DNA of 10,848 nt from Dialister sp. UBA7295 (GTDB taxonomy: Bacteria; Bacillota; Negativicutes; Veillonellales; Dialisteraceae): assembly GCA_002471975.1 (NCBI GenBank), contig DKQZ01000111.1, positions 1 to 10,848 of the forward strand, in the 5' to 3' direction. The notes under the pieces are model-generated. The model did not search any database. It had not been told where the DNA came from and was given only the letters and a program-made list of their open reading frames with translations. The position numbers and the translations under genes were made by a program. Shown here piece by piece: positions 1 to 6,103 of this stretch; the first letter of the stretch is position 1; each line of letters starts with the position of its first letter.

Positions 1-250
1 CGGAGCGCACTATATAAATTGGTTTCCGCAGGAAACCATATCCACCCCGACAGCCCCGATGATTCCCGAGATCCCCGATCATCCCCGACACAAAAGTTTC
101 CAAAGATTCCAGTCTTCCTTCCGAATGAAAAGTTTATCCCCCAAATCCCCATTTAAAAAGAGGCGCTTCCACGACTTCAAGGCGCCCACCTTCCCGATTC
201 TCCCGAGACCCCCGATACTCCCGGCACCCCCGATTCGAAAGTTCCCGGAG
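1..250. repeat. Composite intergenic repeat, copy 1 (5' truncated by window edge)
   Basis: Modules in order: a perfect hairpin TGGTTTCC-GCA-GGAAACCA (20-38); a CCGA motif recurring every 9-10 bases (47, 56, 66, 75, 85); a CAAAAGTTT spacer (91-99); an imperfect GGCGC/GCGCC hairpin (162-186) followed by CACCTTCCCG; and a second array with exact 9-base period (CCGA or CCGG at 194, 203, 212, 221, 230). The same module order occurs at about 3573-3745, 5913-6094 and 8241-8371. Read on the minus strand, the GGCGC hairpin is followed by a T run (complement of 155-159), so it resembles a terminator, but no minus-strand gene feeds it. Function unknown. Confidence 0.75.
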
Positions 251-287
251 ACAGCCGTCTTCCTTACGAACAAAAAGTTTATCCCCT

Positions 288-315
288 CTCACACATTCTC
301 ATGCTACAATATAAT
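288..315 (+). promoter_or_regulatory. Predicted sigma-70 promoter of trkA-trkH
   Basis: A perfect TATAAT -10 box (310-315) sits 16 bases after CTCACA (288-293), a 4/6 match to the -35 consensus. Transcription would start near 322, leaving a short leader of about 23 nt before the trkA ATG. A second -10-like TACAAT (305-310), preceded by TG at 302-303, overlaps it. The ribosome binding site AAGGAGG (331-337) is 7 nt before the start codon. Confidence 0.6.
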
Positions 316-344
316 AGTAATAATTATTAAAAGGAGGACCTCCC

Positions 345-1697
345 ATGCGCATTGTGGTTATTGGTGCCGGAGATACGGGCCGCATGATTTCCGAGCTTTT
401 GTCAAATGAAGGCTATGAAGTCATAGTGGTGGATACGGACGGAGACAAATTGGATATGATCCGGGATGATATGGATGTACTGACCATCCAGGCCGACGGG
501 ACGAGTCCTTCTTTCATGAGAAGTCCCGACGTGGCCGGATCAGATTTATTGGTCTCGGTGACGGATCTGGATGAGGTGAATATCATTGCCTGCATCCTGG
601 CGAAGAAAAACGGTTTCGCCCATACCATTGCCCGCATCCGGGACCCGAAGTTCCTGGCGGAGCCGGCAGAGTATATCGAGGGAAATTTCAGCATCGACCT
701 CATTCTGAGTCCGGAGCTCATTACGGCTCGTGAAATTTCCCGCCTCGTCATGACTCCTTCGGCCCTCAATATCGAAGACTTTGCAGAAGGACGGGTCCGT
801 CTCGTAGAGGCCAAAGTGGATCCCAAATCCCCTTTCTGCCATAAAATGCTGAAGGATATCAAACTGCCGAGGTCTGTCCTCATTGCCCTCATCATGCGGG
901 ACCATCATATGATCATTCCCCATGGCACCGATCAGCTGCTGCCGCTGGATAACGTCTACGTCATCGGAAGTCCGGAATCCCTGAAGGAAATGGCTGCCCG
1001 TCATCAGGGAAACGCCCAGGAGCAGAGAAAAACGATGCGGGCCCTCATCATCGGGGCAGGCCGTACGGGACAGGCCCTGGCGCCCATGCTGGAATCCCAG
1101 GGGATTTCTGTCAAAGTCATTGATAATAACGAAGACAACTGCAAGGCCATGAGTTTGAAACTGAAAAAAGGTCTCGTTCTTCACGGAGACGGGACGGATA
1201 TCGATATGCTTACTTCTGAAGGCGTTTCAGAGGCCGATACGGTCATCTGCACCACAAGAGATGAAAAGCAGAACCTCCTCATGGCTCTCGTAGCGAAACA
1301 TCTGGGTGCGAAACAGACTATTGTCCGGGTGACGCGGACAGAATATATTTCTCTCATGCGTCAGGTGGGGATTGATATCGTCCTTTCCACCCGAATTCTG
1401 GCCGCTGCCGAAGTCCTTTCCTTCGTACGAAGCGGATCCGTCGTTTCCGTTTCCCTCCTGGACGGAGCCAAAGTCCAGGCCATGGAAATGATTCTCCCTC
1501 CGGGGTCCCCCATCGAGGGCAAGCCCCTCATGAAAGCCAATATCCCGAAATCCTGCCTCATCGGCGCCTTTGTGCGAAATGGACAGGTCCAGATCCCCGG
1601 CGGCCTTTCCGTATTGCAGGCAGGAGATAACGTCATCCTCATCGTCCAGGCAGACAAAGCCCAGGACGTGATTTCCTATTTCAAAGGAAGGAAATAA
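345..1697 (+). CDS. trkA: TrkA, regulatory NAD-binding subunit of Trk potassium uptake system
   Basis: Cytoplasmic gating subunit of a Trk-type K+ uptake complex; it binds NAD(H) or other nucleotides and controls the TrkH channel. The 450-residue length is typical of two-RCK TrkA. Two tandem units are visible: RCK_N 1 (about 1-120) with the Rossmann loop GAGDTG (7-12) and acidic residue D30 at the end of strand 2; RCK_C 1 (about 145-222); RCK_N 2 (about 232-350) with GAGRTG (237-242) and D260; and RCK_C 2 (about 368-448). No signal peptide or membrane segment is present. The start is fixed by AAGGAGG 7 nt upstream. The stop is one base before the trkH start, so the two genes form a tight operon. 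The duplicated Rossmann motifs make the assignment secure; which TrkH it partners is inferred from adjacency. Confidence 0.96.
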   Translation: MRIVVIGAGDTGRMISELLSNEGYEVIVVDTDGDKLDMIRDDMDVLTIQADGTSPSFMRSPDVAGSDLLVSVTDLDEVNIIACILAKKNGFAHTIARIRDPKFLAEPAEYIEGNFSIDLILSPELITAREISRLVMTPSALNIEDFAEGRVRLVEAKVDPKSPFCHKMLKDIKLPRSVLIALIMRDHHMIIPHGTDQLLPLDNVYVIGSPESLKEMAARHQGNAQEQRKTMRALIIGAGRTGQALAPMLESQGISVKVIDNNEDNCKAMSLKLKKGLVLHGDGTDIDMLTSEGVSEADTVICTTRDEKQNLLMALVAKHLGAKQTIVRVTRTEYISLMRQVGIDIVLSTRILAAAEVLSFVRSGSVVSVSLLDGAKVQAMEMILPPGSPIEGKPLMKANIPKSCLIGAFVRNGQVQIPGGLSVLQAGDNVILIVQADKAQDVISYFKGRK

Positions 1698-1698
1698 T

Positions 1699-3147
1699 AT
1701 GAACCGGTTCATCATCGAAGGCATGCTGGCCCGGCTTCTCCTCTATGCGGGCCTCGTGCTTCTCATCCCTCTGGCACTGTCCCTGATTTTTGGCGGGTCC
1801 ATCATCGCCTTCCTGCTGCCCCTTCTCATTTCCGTGGGGCTTTACTATTTCCTGAATAGAAATAAAGCACCGCTCAATGCAGGCCTCACGCCCCGCGAAA
1901 GTACGGCCATCACCGTCCTTTCCTGGCTTTCCGTATCCCTGCTCTATACGCTCCCCTACATGCTGAGCGGCTATCTGTCCCCGCTGGACAGCTTTGTGGA
2001 AAGCATTTCCGGCCTTACCGGCACGGGGGCCACGGTCATCGAACATCTCGAGTACATGCCCGTTTCCTTCCTTTTCTTCCGAAGTCTCACCGAATGGCTG
2101 GGAGGACTCGGCATCATTGTCATTTTCGTCGCCCTTTTTCCCCAGGCCGGACGGTCCATGACCCGTATGGTGAATCTCGAAAGTACCGGCGTCAGTTCGT
2201 CGAAAGCCCTTCCGCGAATCAAAGATACGGCCCGGTCTCTTTTCACGGTATACTTTTTCCTCACTCTCATTGCCATAGCCGTCCTATGGATCTGGGGAAT
2301 GAATACCCTGGACGCCATCAATTACGGCATGTCCGTCATCAGTACGGGAGGCTACTCCATCCAGGGAGAAAGCATCGCCTATTTCAAAAGCGGAACACTG
2401 GAAATCATCCTCATTTTTTTCATGGTCCTATCGGCCGCCAACTACGGCATTTACGTGGAAGCCTGGAAACGGGGACCGAAAGTCATCTTGAAAGATACGG
2501 AATTCAGGGTATACCTAGCCCTCACCGCAGCCGGTGCCCTGCTCATCGCTTTTGCCTGCATTTTCCAGGGACATATGGATATACTGACTTCCATCCGGGA
2601 AGCTTTTTTCCATGCTGTTTCGTCCTCCTCCACCACCTGTTTCTTTGCCGAAGACTATGATCAATGGCCGGCGCTGGCGAAATATGTGATTCTTCTCCTC
2701 TTCATGGTAGGCGGCTGCGGAGGATCCACAGCGGGAGGACTCAAAGTCATCCGTATCATCCTCCTCTTCAAATGCTTTTCTGCCCTTCTGAAGCTCCATC
2801 TCCATCCAAGGGCCGTAGTCCATATGACAGTAAAAAGGGAACAATTTTCTTTAAATACAGTCCTCCAGACTCTGGCCTTCTTCTTCATCTACATGTCCCT
2901 CTCCGCCCTCTGGGCCGCCTGCTTCATGATGGATGGCCAGGACTTCATCGATTCCATCGGACTTGCCTTCGCCACCATGAGCAATGCCGGTCCCGCCTTC
3001 GGACAATTCGGGCCCACCGCCACCTATCAGGCCCTGCCGCCTTTCAGCAAAATCATCGCCTGCTGTTCCATGCTCTTCGGAAGACTCGAATCCATTACGC
3101 TGCTAGCGGTATTCATTCCGGGCTTCTGGAGGAAAAGCGGGTGGTGA
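1699..3147 (+). CDS. trkH: TrkH-family K+ channel subunit 1, with altered third filter loop
   Basis: Integral membrane subunit that passes K+ in the Trk complex. It has 482 residues with the expected four M1-P-M2 repeats. Filter loops seen: TGTGAT (107-112), STGGYS (215-220), SSTTCF (310-315) and SNAGP (428-432). Other family hallmarks are GGCGGSTAGGLK (338-349) in the third repeat and GRLES (461-465) in the last helix. The odd point is Cys314 (codon TGT, 2638-2640), where TrkH/KtrB proteins have the pore glycine; trkH2 in this window has GGC-coded Gly there. The reading frame is otherwise intact and conserved. The ATG lies one base after the trkA stop; its ribosome binding site AAGGAAGGA (1684-1692) is inside the trkA coding end, so translation is probably coupled. 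A terminator follows at 3235-3267. The family is certain; full K+ selectivity is not. Confidence 0.95.
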   Translation: MNRFIIEGMLARLLLYAGLVLLIPLALSLIFGGSIIAFLLPLLISVGLYYFLNRNKAPLNAGLTPRESTAITVLSWLSVSLLYTLPYMLSGYLSPLDSFVESISGLTGTGATVIEHLEYMPVSFLFFRSLTEWLGGLGIIVIFVALFPQAGRSMTRMVNLESTGVSSSKALPRIKDTARSLFTVYFFLTLIAIAVLWIWGMNTLDAINYGMSVISTGGYSIQGESIAYFKSGTLEIILIFFMVLSAANYGIYVEAWKRGPKVILKDTEFRVYLALTAAGALLIAFACIFQGHMDILTSIREAFFHAVSSSSTTCFFAEDYDQWPALAKYVILLLFMVGGCGGSTAGGLKVIRIILLFKCFSALLKLHLHPRAVVHMTVKREQFSLNTVLQTLAFFFIYMSLSALWAACFMMDGQDFIDSIGLAFATMSNAGPAFGQFGPTATYQALPPFSKIIACCSMLFGRLESITLLAVFIPGFWRKSGW

Positions 3148-3198
3148 GTGTCCTGAGTCACTCCTGCTTTACATATGATGAGCAACATAGTGCTTCCC

Positions 3199-3226
3199 GG
3201 ATTTCGGACTTGGGATTTCGGATTTC
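3199..3226 (+). repeat. Heptanucleotide tandem array between trkH1 stop and its terminator
   Basis: Four in-register 7-base units: GGATTTC three times, with one variant GGACTTG in second place. It begins 52 bases after the trkH1 stop codon and ends 8 bases before the terminator stem. The same placement (stop, heptamers, short AGGG-type spacer, hairpin) recurs at other gene ends in this window. Confidence 0.85.
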
Positions 3227-3234
3227 AGGGATGT

Positions 3235-3267
3235 GGCCGCCGGATTCATAGGGCGGCCTTTTTATTT
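3235..3267 (+). terminator. Rho-independent terminator of the trkA-trkH operon
   Basis: A 7-bp perfect stem, GGCCGCC (3235-3241) with GGCGGCC (3252-3258), has a 10-nt loop and is followed by TTTTTATTT. Confidence 0.88.
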
Positions 3268-3534
3268 GACTGGCAGCTGATGAAAGAGGACTTCACTTCA
3301 CAATCAAGGCACAAATGAGGGTAATGGATCAATTGACAATCGATCACCCCCCTTTAAGGTGTTGAGAGGGTGCCGGAGCGAAGCGAAGGCGGGTGCGTTC
3401 ATCTATGACAGACGGCACAAATGAGACTGACTGACGAAATAATCCCATGCCGATTGTCTCTATCCAAAAGCGAGAAGGCTCCCCTCGAGAGAGGAGCTCC
3501 CGCGAAGCGGGTGAGGGGGAACTGCACTTTCGAC
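3268..3534. repeat. Intergenic stretch with three-way-junction repeat (B family)
   Basis: There is no gene here. A degraded copy of the B-type palindromic repeat occupies about 3345-3395. A well-preserved copy spans about 3421-3534: it contains ATTGTCTCTATCCAAA (3453-3468), a CCCCTC closing strand, a first hairpin around 3481-3496, a second hairpin CCCGC-GAA-GCGGG (3499-3511), a GAGGGG closing strand, and the 16-mer GAACTGCACTTTCGAC (3519-3534). The 34 bases at 3453-3486 match 5565-5598 with two mismatches. The short ORFs crossing this stretch are by-products of the GC-rich palindromes. Confidence 0.75.
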
Positions 3535-3572
3535 GGTCATCGCACAAGTCGAGATTGAGAGCCATCGGCCGC

Positions 3573-3745
3573 CGGCGAAGCCGACTATAAAAGATTGGTC
3601 CGCTTTGCGGACCATATCCTTCCCGACATCCCCGATCATTCCCGATTCAAAGTTTCTACCCTTAAAATTCCCAATACAAATGGGCGCCCCTATGATTTCA
3701 AAGGCGCCCACCTTCCCGAATTCCGAAATCCCAATTCCCAAATCC
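3573..3745. repeat. Composite intergenic repeat, copy 2 (upstream of trkH2)
   Basis: Modules: CGGC-GAA-GCCG hairpin (3573-3583); an ACTATAAAAGATTGG-type linker; hairpin TGGTCCGC-TTT-GCGGACCA (3596-3614); CCGA motifs at 3623, 3632 and 3642; a TTCAAAGTTT spacer; hairpin GGGCGCC (3682-3688) with GGCGCCC (3703-3709); ACCTTCCC; then a heptamer array (3718-3745). The last four units follow S-AAWTCC: GAATTCC, GAAATCC, CAATTCC and CAAATCC. The order matches copies 1, 3 and 4. On the minus strand the GGGCGCC hairpin lacks a clear T run, so this copy is not an obvious terminator. Confidence 0.8.
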
Positions 3746-3779
3746 GCCCCAATGACCCATTTTTGTTCCATCCCAAATA

Positions 3780-3788
3780 TGGTACAAT
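3780..3788 (+). promoter_or_regulatory. Candidate extended -10 promoter of trkH2
   Basis: TG, one base, then TACAAT (3783-3788) forms an extended -10 element. The upstream -35 region is only T-rich (3760-3765), with a weak match. It sits about 58 bases before the trkH2 start codon and immediately follows the composite repeat. The ribosome binding site is AAAGGAGG (3835-3842). Confidence 0.45.
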
Positions 3789-3845
3789 AGAACCATCATC
3801 GAAATAAACAGATATCATTTGTAGAAACATTTCAAAGGAGGGCTC

Positions 3846-5294
3846 ATGAATCGTCTTGTCATCCAGACCATGCTGTCCCGCCTGATTCTGGGGGCGGGAC
3901 TTGTACTATTGCTGCCCCTTGCCCTTTCTCTCTGGTACTGGGGTCCCGTGATTTCTTTTCTCATCCCCATTGCCCTTTCCATACTTCTTTATTTCCTTCT
4001 TCATAAAAAGGAAATTTCTCCGAATACGAGCCTCACCCCGCGGGAAGGGACTGCTATCACCGCCCTGGCCTGGCTTTCGGTTTCCATTTTATATTCGCTT
4101 CCTTTCGTCCTGAGCGGTACCCTTTCTCCCCTGGACGGGCTGGTGGAAACGGTTTCGGGCATTACGGGGACGGGAGCTACCGTCATTGAGGACCTCACTC
4201 TCTTGCCGCCGTCCCTTCTATTCTTCAGGTCCCTTTCCCACTGGCTGGGAGGCATCGGAATCATCGTCATTTTCGTTGCTTTGTTTCCTCAAGCCGGCCG
4301 GGGAAGCACCCGCATGGTGAATGCGGAAAGTACGGGCCCCACCGTATCGAAGACCCTTCCGAAAATCAGGGAAACCGCCCGCTCCCTTTTTATTGTTTAT
4401 GCTGTTTTTACTGCCACCTGCACAGTAATCCTTCTTTTCTGGGGCATGAGCCCCCTGGAAGCTCTGAATCACAGCATGTCCACCATCGCCACCGGCGGTT
4501 TTTCCACCAAAAATGAATCCATCGCCTTTTATCACAGCCCTGCGCTGGAACTCATTCTCATTTTCTTCATGATTATTTCGTCAGCCAACTTCGGCATCTA
4601 CGTGGAAGCCTGGAAACGGGGCCCCCGCATCATCTGGAAGGATACGGAATTCCGCGTATATCTCTCCCTTGTCCTTGGCGGCACCCTTCTCATGACTTTT
4701 TCCCTCGTCACCCAGGGAAATATGGAAATAGAATGGGCCCTGCGGGAAACGCTCTTTCATGCGGCCTCCCTTTCTTCCACCACCGGCTTTGTGGCAGCGG
4801 ACTTTGACCTCTGGCCTTCGGCGACAAAACTGATCCTCATGACCCTCATCATCATCGGCGGCTGCGGAGGCTCCACTTCAGGGGGACTCAAAGTGATCCG
4901 CCTCATCCTTCTCATAAAATCCTTCCGCTCCCTCCTCACGAGACACATCCATCCAAGGGCAGTCTCCCGGGTCCATGTGGGACGGGAAAATTTCAGTCAG
5001 GAAACGGTACTCTCCGTCCTTTCCTTCTTCTTCATCTACATGAGTCTCTCCTTCCTCTGGGCCTTCTGCTTCATGATTGACGGAATCGCATTCACCGACG
5101 GACTGGGCCTTGCCTTCACCACCATGAGCAATGCAGGCCCCGCCTTCGGACAGTTCGGAGCCACGTGCACTTACGCAGCCCTGCCGCCCTTCAGCAAAAT
5201 CATAGCCTGCTGTTCCATGCTCTTTGGAAGACTGGAATCCATTACACTTCTTGCTGTGTTTATACCATCTTTCTGGAGGAAAAGCGGATGGTGA
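3846..5294 (+). CDS. trkH: TrkH-family K+ channel subunit 2 (paralogue with canonical filter)
   Basis: Second Trk-type K+ channel subunit, 482 residues, aligning with TrkH1 end to end without a gap; 55 of the last 60 residues are identical. Filter loops are TGTGAT (107-112), ATGGFS (215-220), SSTTGF (310-315) and SNAGP (428-432), so all four pore glycines are present. GGCGGSTSGGLK (338-349) and GRLES (461-465) are also conserved. The start is supported by AAAGGAGG (3835-3842), 3-4 nt before the ATG. It has its own promoter region and terminator and no adjacent trkA. I infer that it shares the upstream TrkA, as two TrkH-type proteins share one TrkA in some bacteria (E. coli TrkG/TrkH). It looks like a local tandem duplication, with the intergenic repeats now separating the copies. 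Confidence 0.95.
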   Translation: MNRLVIQTMLSRLILGAGLVLLLPLALSLWYWGPVISFLIPIALSILLYFLLHKKEISPNTSLTPREGTAITALAWLSVSILYSLPFVLSGTLSPLDGLVETVSGITGTGATVIEDLTLLPPSLLFFRSLSHWLGGIGIIVIFVALFPQAGRGSTRMVNAESTGPTVSKTLPKIRETARSLFIVYAVFTATCTVILLFWGMSPLEALNHSMSTIATGGFSTKNESIAFYHSPALELILIFFMIISSANFGIYVEAWKRGPRIIWKDTEFRVYLSLVLGGTLLMTFSLVTQGNMEIEWALRETLFHAASLSSTTGFVAADFDLWPSATKLILMTLIIIGGCGGSTSGGLKVIRLILLIKSFRSLLTRHIHPRAVSRVHVGRENFSQETVLSVLSFFFIYMSLSFLWAFCFMIDGIAFTDGLGLAFTTMSNAGPAFGQFGATCTYAALPPFSKIIACCSMLFGRLESITLLAVFIPSFWRKSGW

Positions 5295-5312
5295 AATAAG
5301 TTATCAGTGTAT

Positions 5313-5356
5313 GAGGCCGCTGGATTTATAAGGCGGCCTCTTTTATTTTCTTTTTT
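5313..5356 (+). terminator. Rho-independent terminator of trkH2
   Basis: An 8-bp stem, GAGGCCGC (5313-5320) with GCGGCCTC (5333-5340), has a 12-nt loop and then a T-rich tail (TTTTATTTTCTTTTTT). It is preceded by a single GTTATCA (5300-5306) and GTGTATG (5307-5313), which look like remnants of the heptamer arrays found before other terminators. Confidence 0.88.
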
Positions 5357-5780
5357 CGCAGGGGAAAAGTCTAAGATGTAAGATACCAGGTAAAATTTCG
5401 GAAATCACCCATTCCTGCCCTATCAGTCTGCTTCGCAGCCAGCTTCCCCGGCGGGGAAGCCTTTCCGCGAAACTTTTGAGGCAATTCCGATTGAAACGGT
5501 GCCTCATGAGTCCTGACAATTGCAAGACGCATACGAGACGAATCGAAGAAACAATCTTGATCCAATTGTCTCTATCCAAACGCGAAAAGGCTCCCCTCAC
5601 AGCCTCCCCGAAGTTCGGGGAGGTGTCGCCGTAGGCGACGGAGGGGCTGTACTATCATTCAAGTCGAAAATGAGCTAAAAAGTAAACTCATCCCCAGGGA
5701 GCTCCGCCGAAGGCGGTGAAGGAACGAACCGCACCGATGAGGAAAATTTTGCCCGGCATAAATGGGAGCCAAAGGCAGAA
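5357..5780. repeat. Intergenic stretch with several B-type palindromic repeats
   Basis: There is no gene here. It holds: a perfect hairpin GCTTCCCC-GGC-GGGGAAGC (5442-5460); a conserved block at 5565-5598 shared with 3453-3486; a clean three-way-junction motif (5593-5646) with closing stem CCCCTC/GAGGGG, arm 1 CCTCCCCG/CGGGGAGG (5603-5623) and arm 2 GTCGCC-GTA-GGCGAC (5625-5639); and a further hairpin CCGCC-GAA-GGCGG (5704-5716). Whether it is transcribed cannot be told; no promoter stands out. Confidence 0.72.
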
Positions 5781-5782
5781 TC

Positions 5783-5813
5783 AAAAATGCGGCGCCTTCT
5801 ACTGCTGCGCCGC
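5783..5813 (-). terminator. Terminator-like hairpin (minus strand) next to heptamer array
   Basis: The stem is GCGGCGC (5789-5795) with GCGCCGC (5807-5813). On the minus strand it is followed by a T run (complement of the A run 5783-5787). It is a possible second terminator behind the minus-strand gene ending at 6104, about 290 bases further on, and it converges on the trkH2 terminator. Confidence 0.65.
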
Positions 5814-5818
5814 ACCTT

Positions 5819-5846
5819 CCCTAACCCCTAATCCCCAATCCCTAAT
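5819..5846. repeat. Heptanucleotide array (CCCTAAT type)
   Basis: Four contiguous 7-base units: CCCTAAC, CCCTAAT, CCCCAAT, CCCTAAT. It is joined to the neighbouring hairpin by ACCTT. The minus strand has four runs of 3-4 G separated by 3-4 bases, which is a G-quadruplex pattern. Confidence 0.85.
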
Positions 5847-5859
5847 TCCTTTTGCGGGC

Positions 5860-6094
5860 GAACTGCACTTTCGACTATAAATTGTACTTGTCGAACATGC
5901 ACGCCAAAGGCCGCCGGCGGAGCCGGCTATATAAGATTGGTTCGCGAAGCGAACCATATCCTTCCCGACACCCCCCATCCCCGAGATTCCCGATATCCCC
6001 GATTCAAAAGTATCCACACCTGAAGCGCCCATATAAAAAGGGCGCCCTTTCATTTCAAGGCGCCCACCTTCCCGCAGTCCGCAATCCGAAATCC
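5860..6094. repeat. Composite intergenic repeat, copy 3 (with 16-mer lead-in)
   Basis: Begins with the 16-mer GAACTGCACTTTCGAC (5860-5875). Then follow hairpin GCCGGC-GGA-GCCGGC (5913-5927), hairpin TGGTTCGC-GAA-GCGAACCA (5938-5956), CCGA motifs at 5965, 5981, 5990 and 5999, CAAAAGT, the hairpin GGGCGCC (6040-6046) with GGCGCCC (6059-6065), ACCTTCCC, and heptamers GCAGTCC, GCAATCC and GAAATCC (6074-6094). This copy supplies the terminator of the minus-strand gene ending at 6104, whose stop lies 9 bases from the heptamers. Confidence 0.8.
6035..6065 (-). terminator. Rho-independent terminator of the minus-strand synthase-like gene
   Basis: Read on the minus strand: GGGCGCC, a 12-nt loop, GGCGCCC, then TTTTT (complement of 6035-6039). 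It lies about 40 bases beyond the stop codon at 6104 and forms part of composite repeat copy 3, showing that the repeat doubles as a terminator. Confidence 0.82.
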
Positions 6095-6103
6095 GTCTTT
6101 CCC

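Noticed and set aside
59..409. 116-codon plus-strand frame before trkA
   Set aside because: The Pro-rich product comes from the CCCGA periodic repeats, and the frame overlaps the trkA promoter and start.
546..1184. Long minus-strand frames inside trkA
   Set aside because: These are shadows of the highly conserved TrkA coding frame.
3199..3534. CRISPR array
   Set aside because: Repeats are 7-9 bp tandem units or palindromes without 25-40 bp spacers, and no cas gene is present.
5343..5600. 85-codon minus-strand frame between trkH2 and the synthase-like gene
   Set aside because: It overlaps the trkH2 terminator tail and GC-rich repeats and lacks a start signal.
5593..5646. tRNA gene (cloverleaf-like fold)
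   Set aside because: It is only about 54 bases long, with two arms, no T-loop GTTCGA signature in place and no CCA or anticodon geometry.
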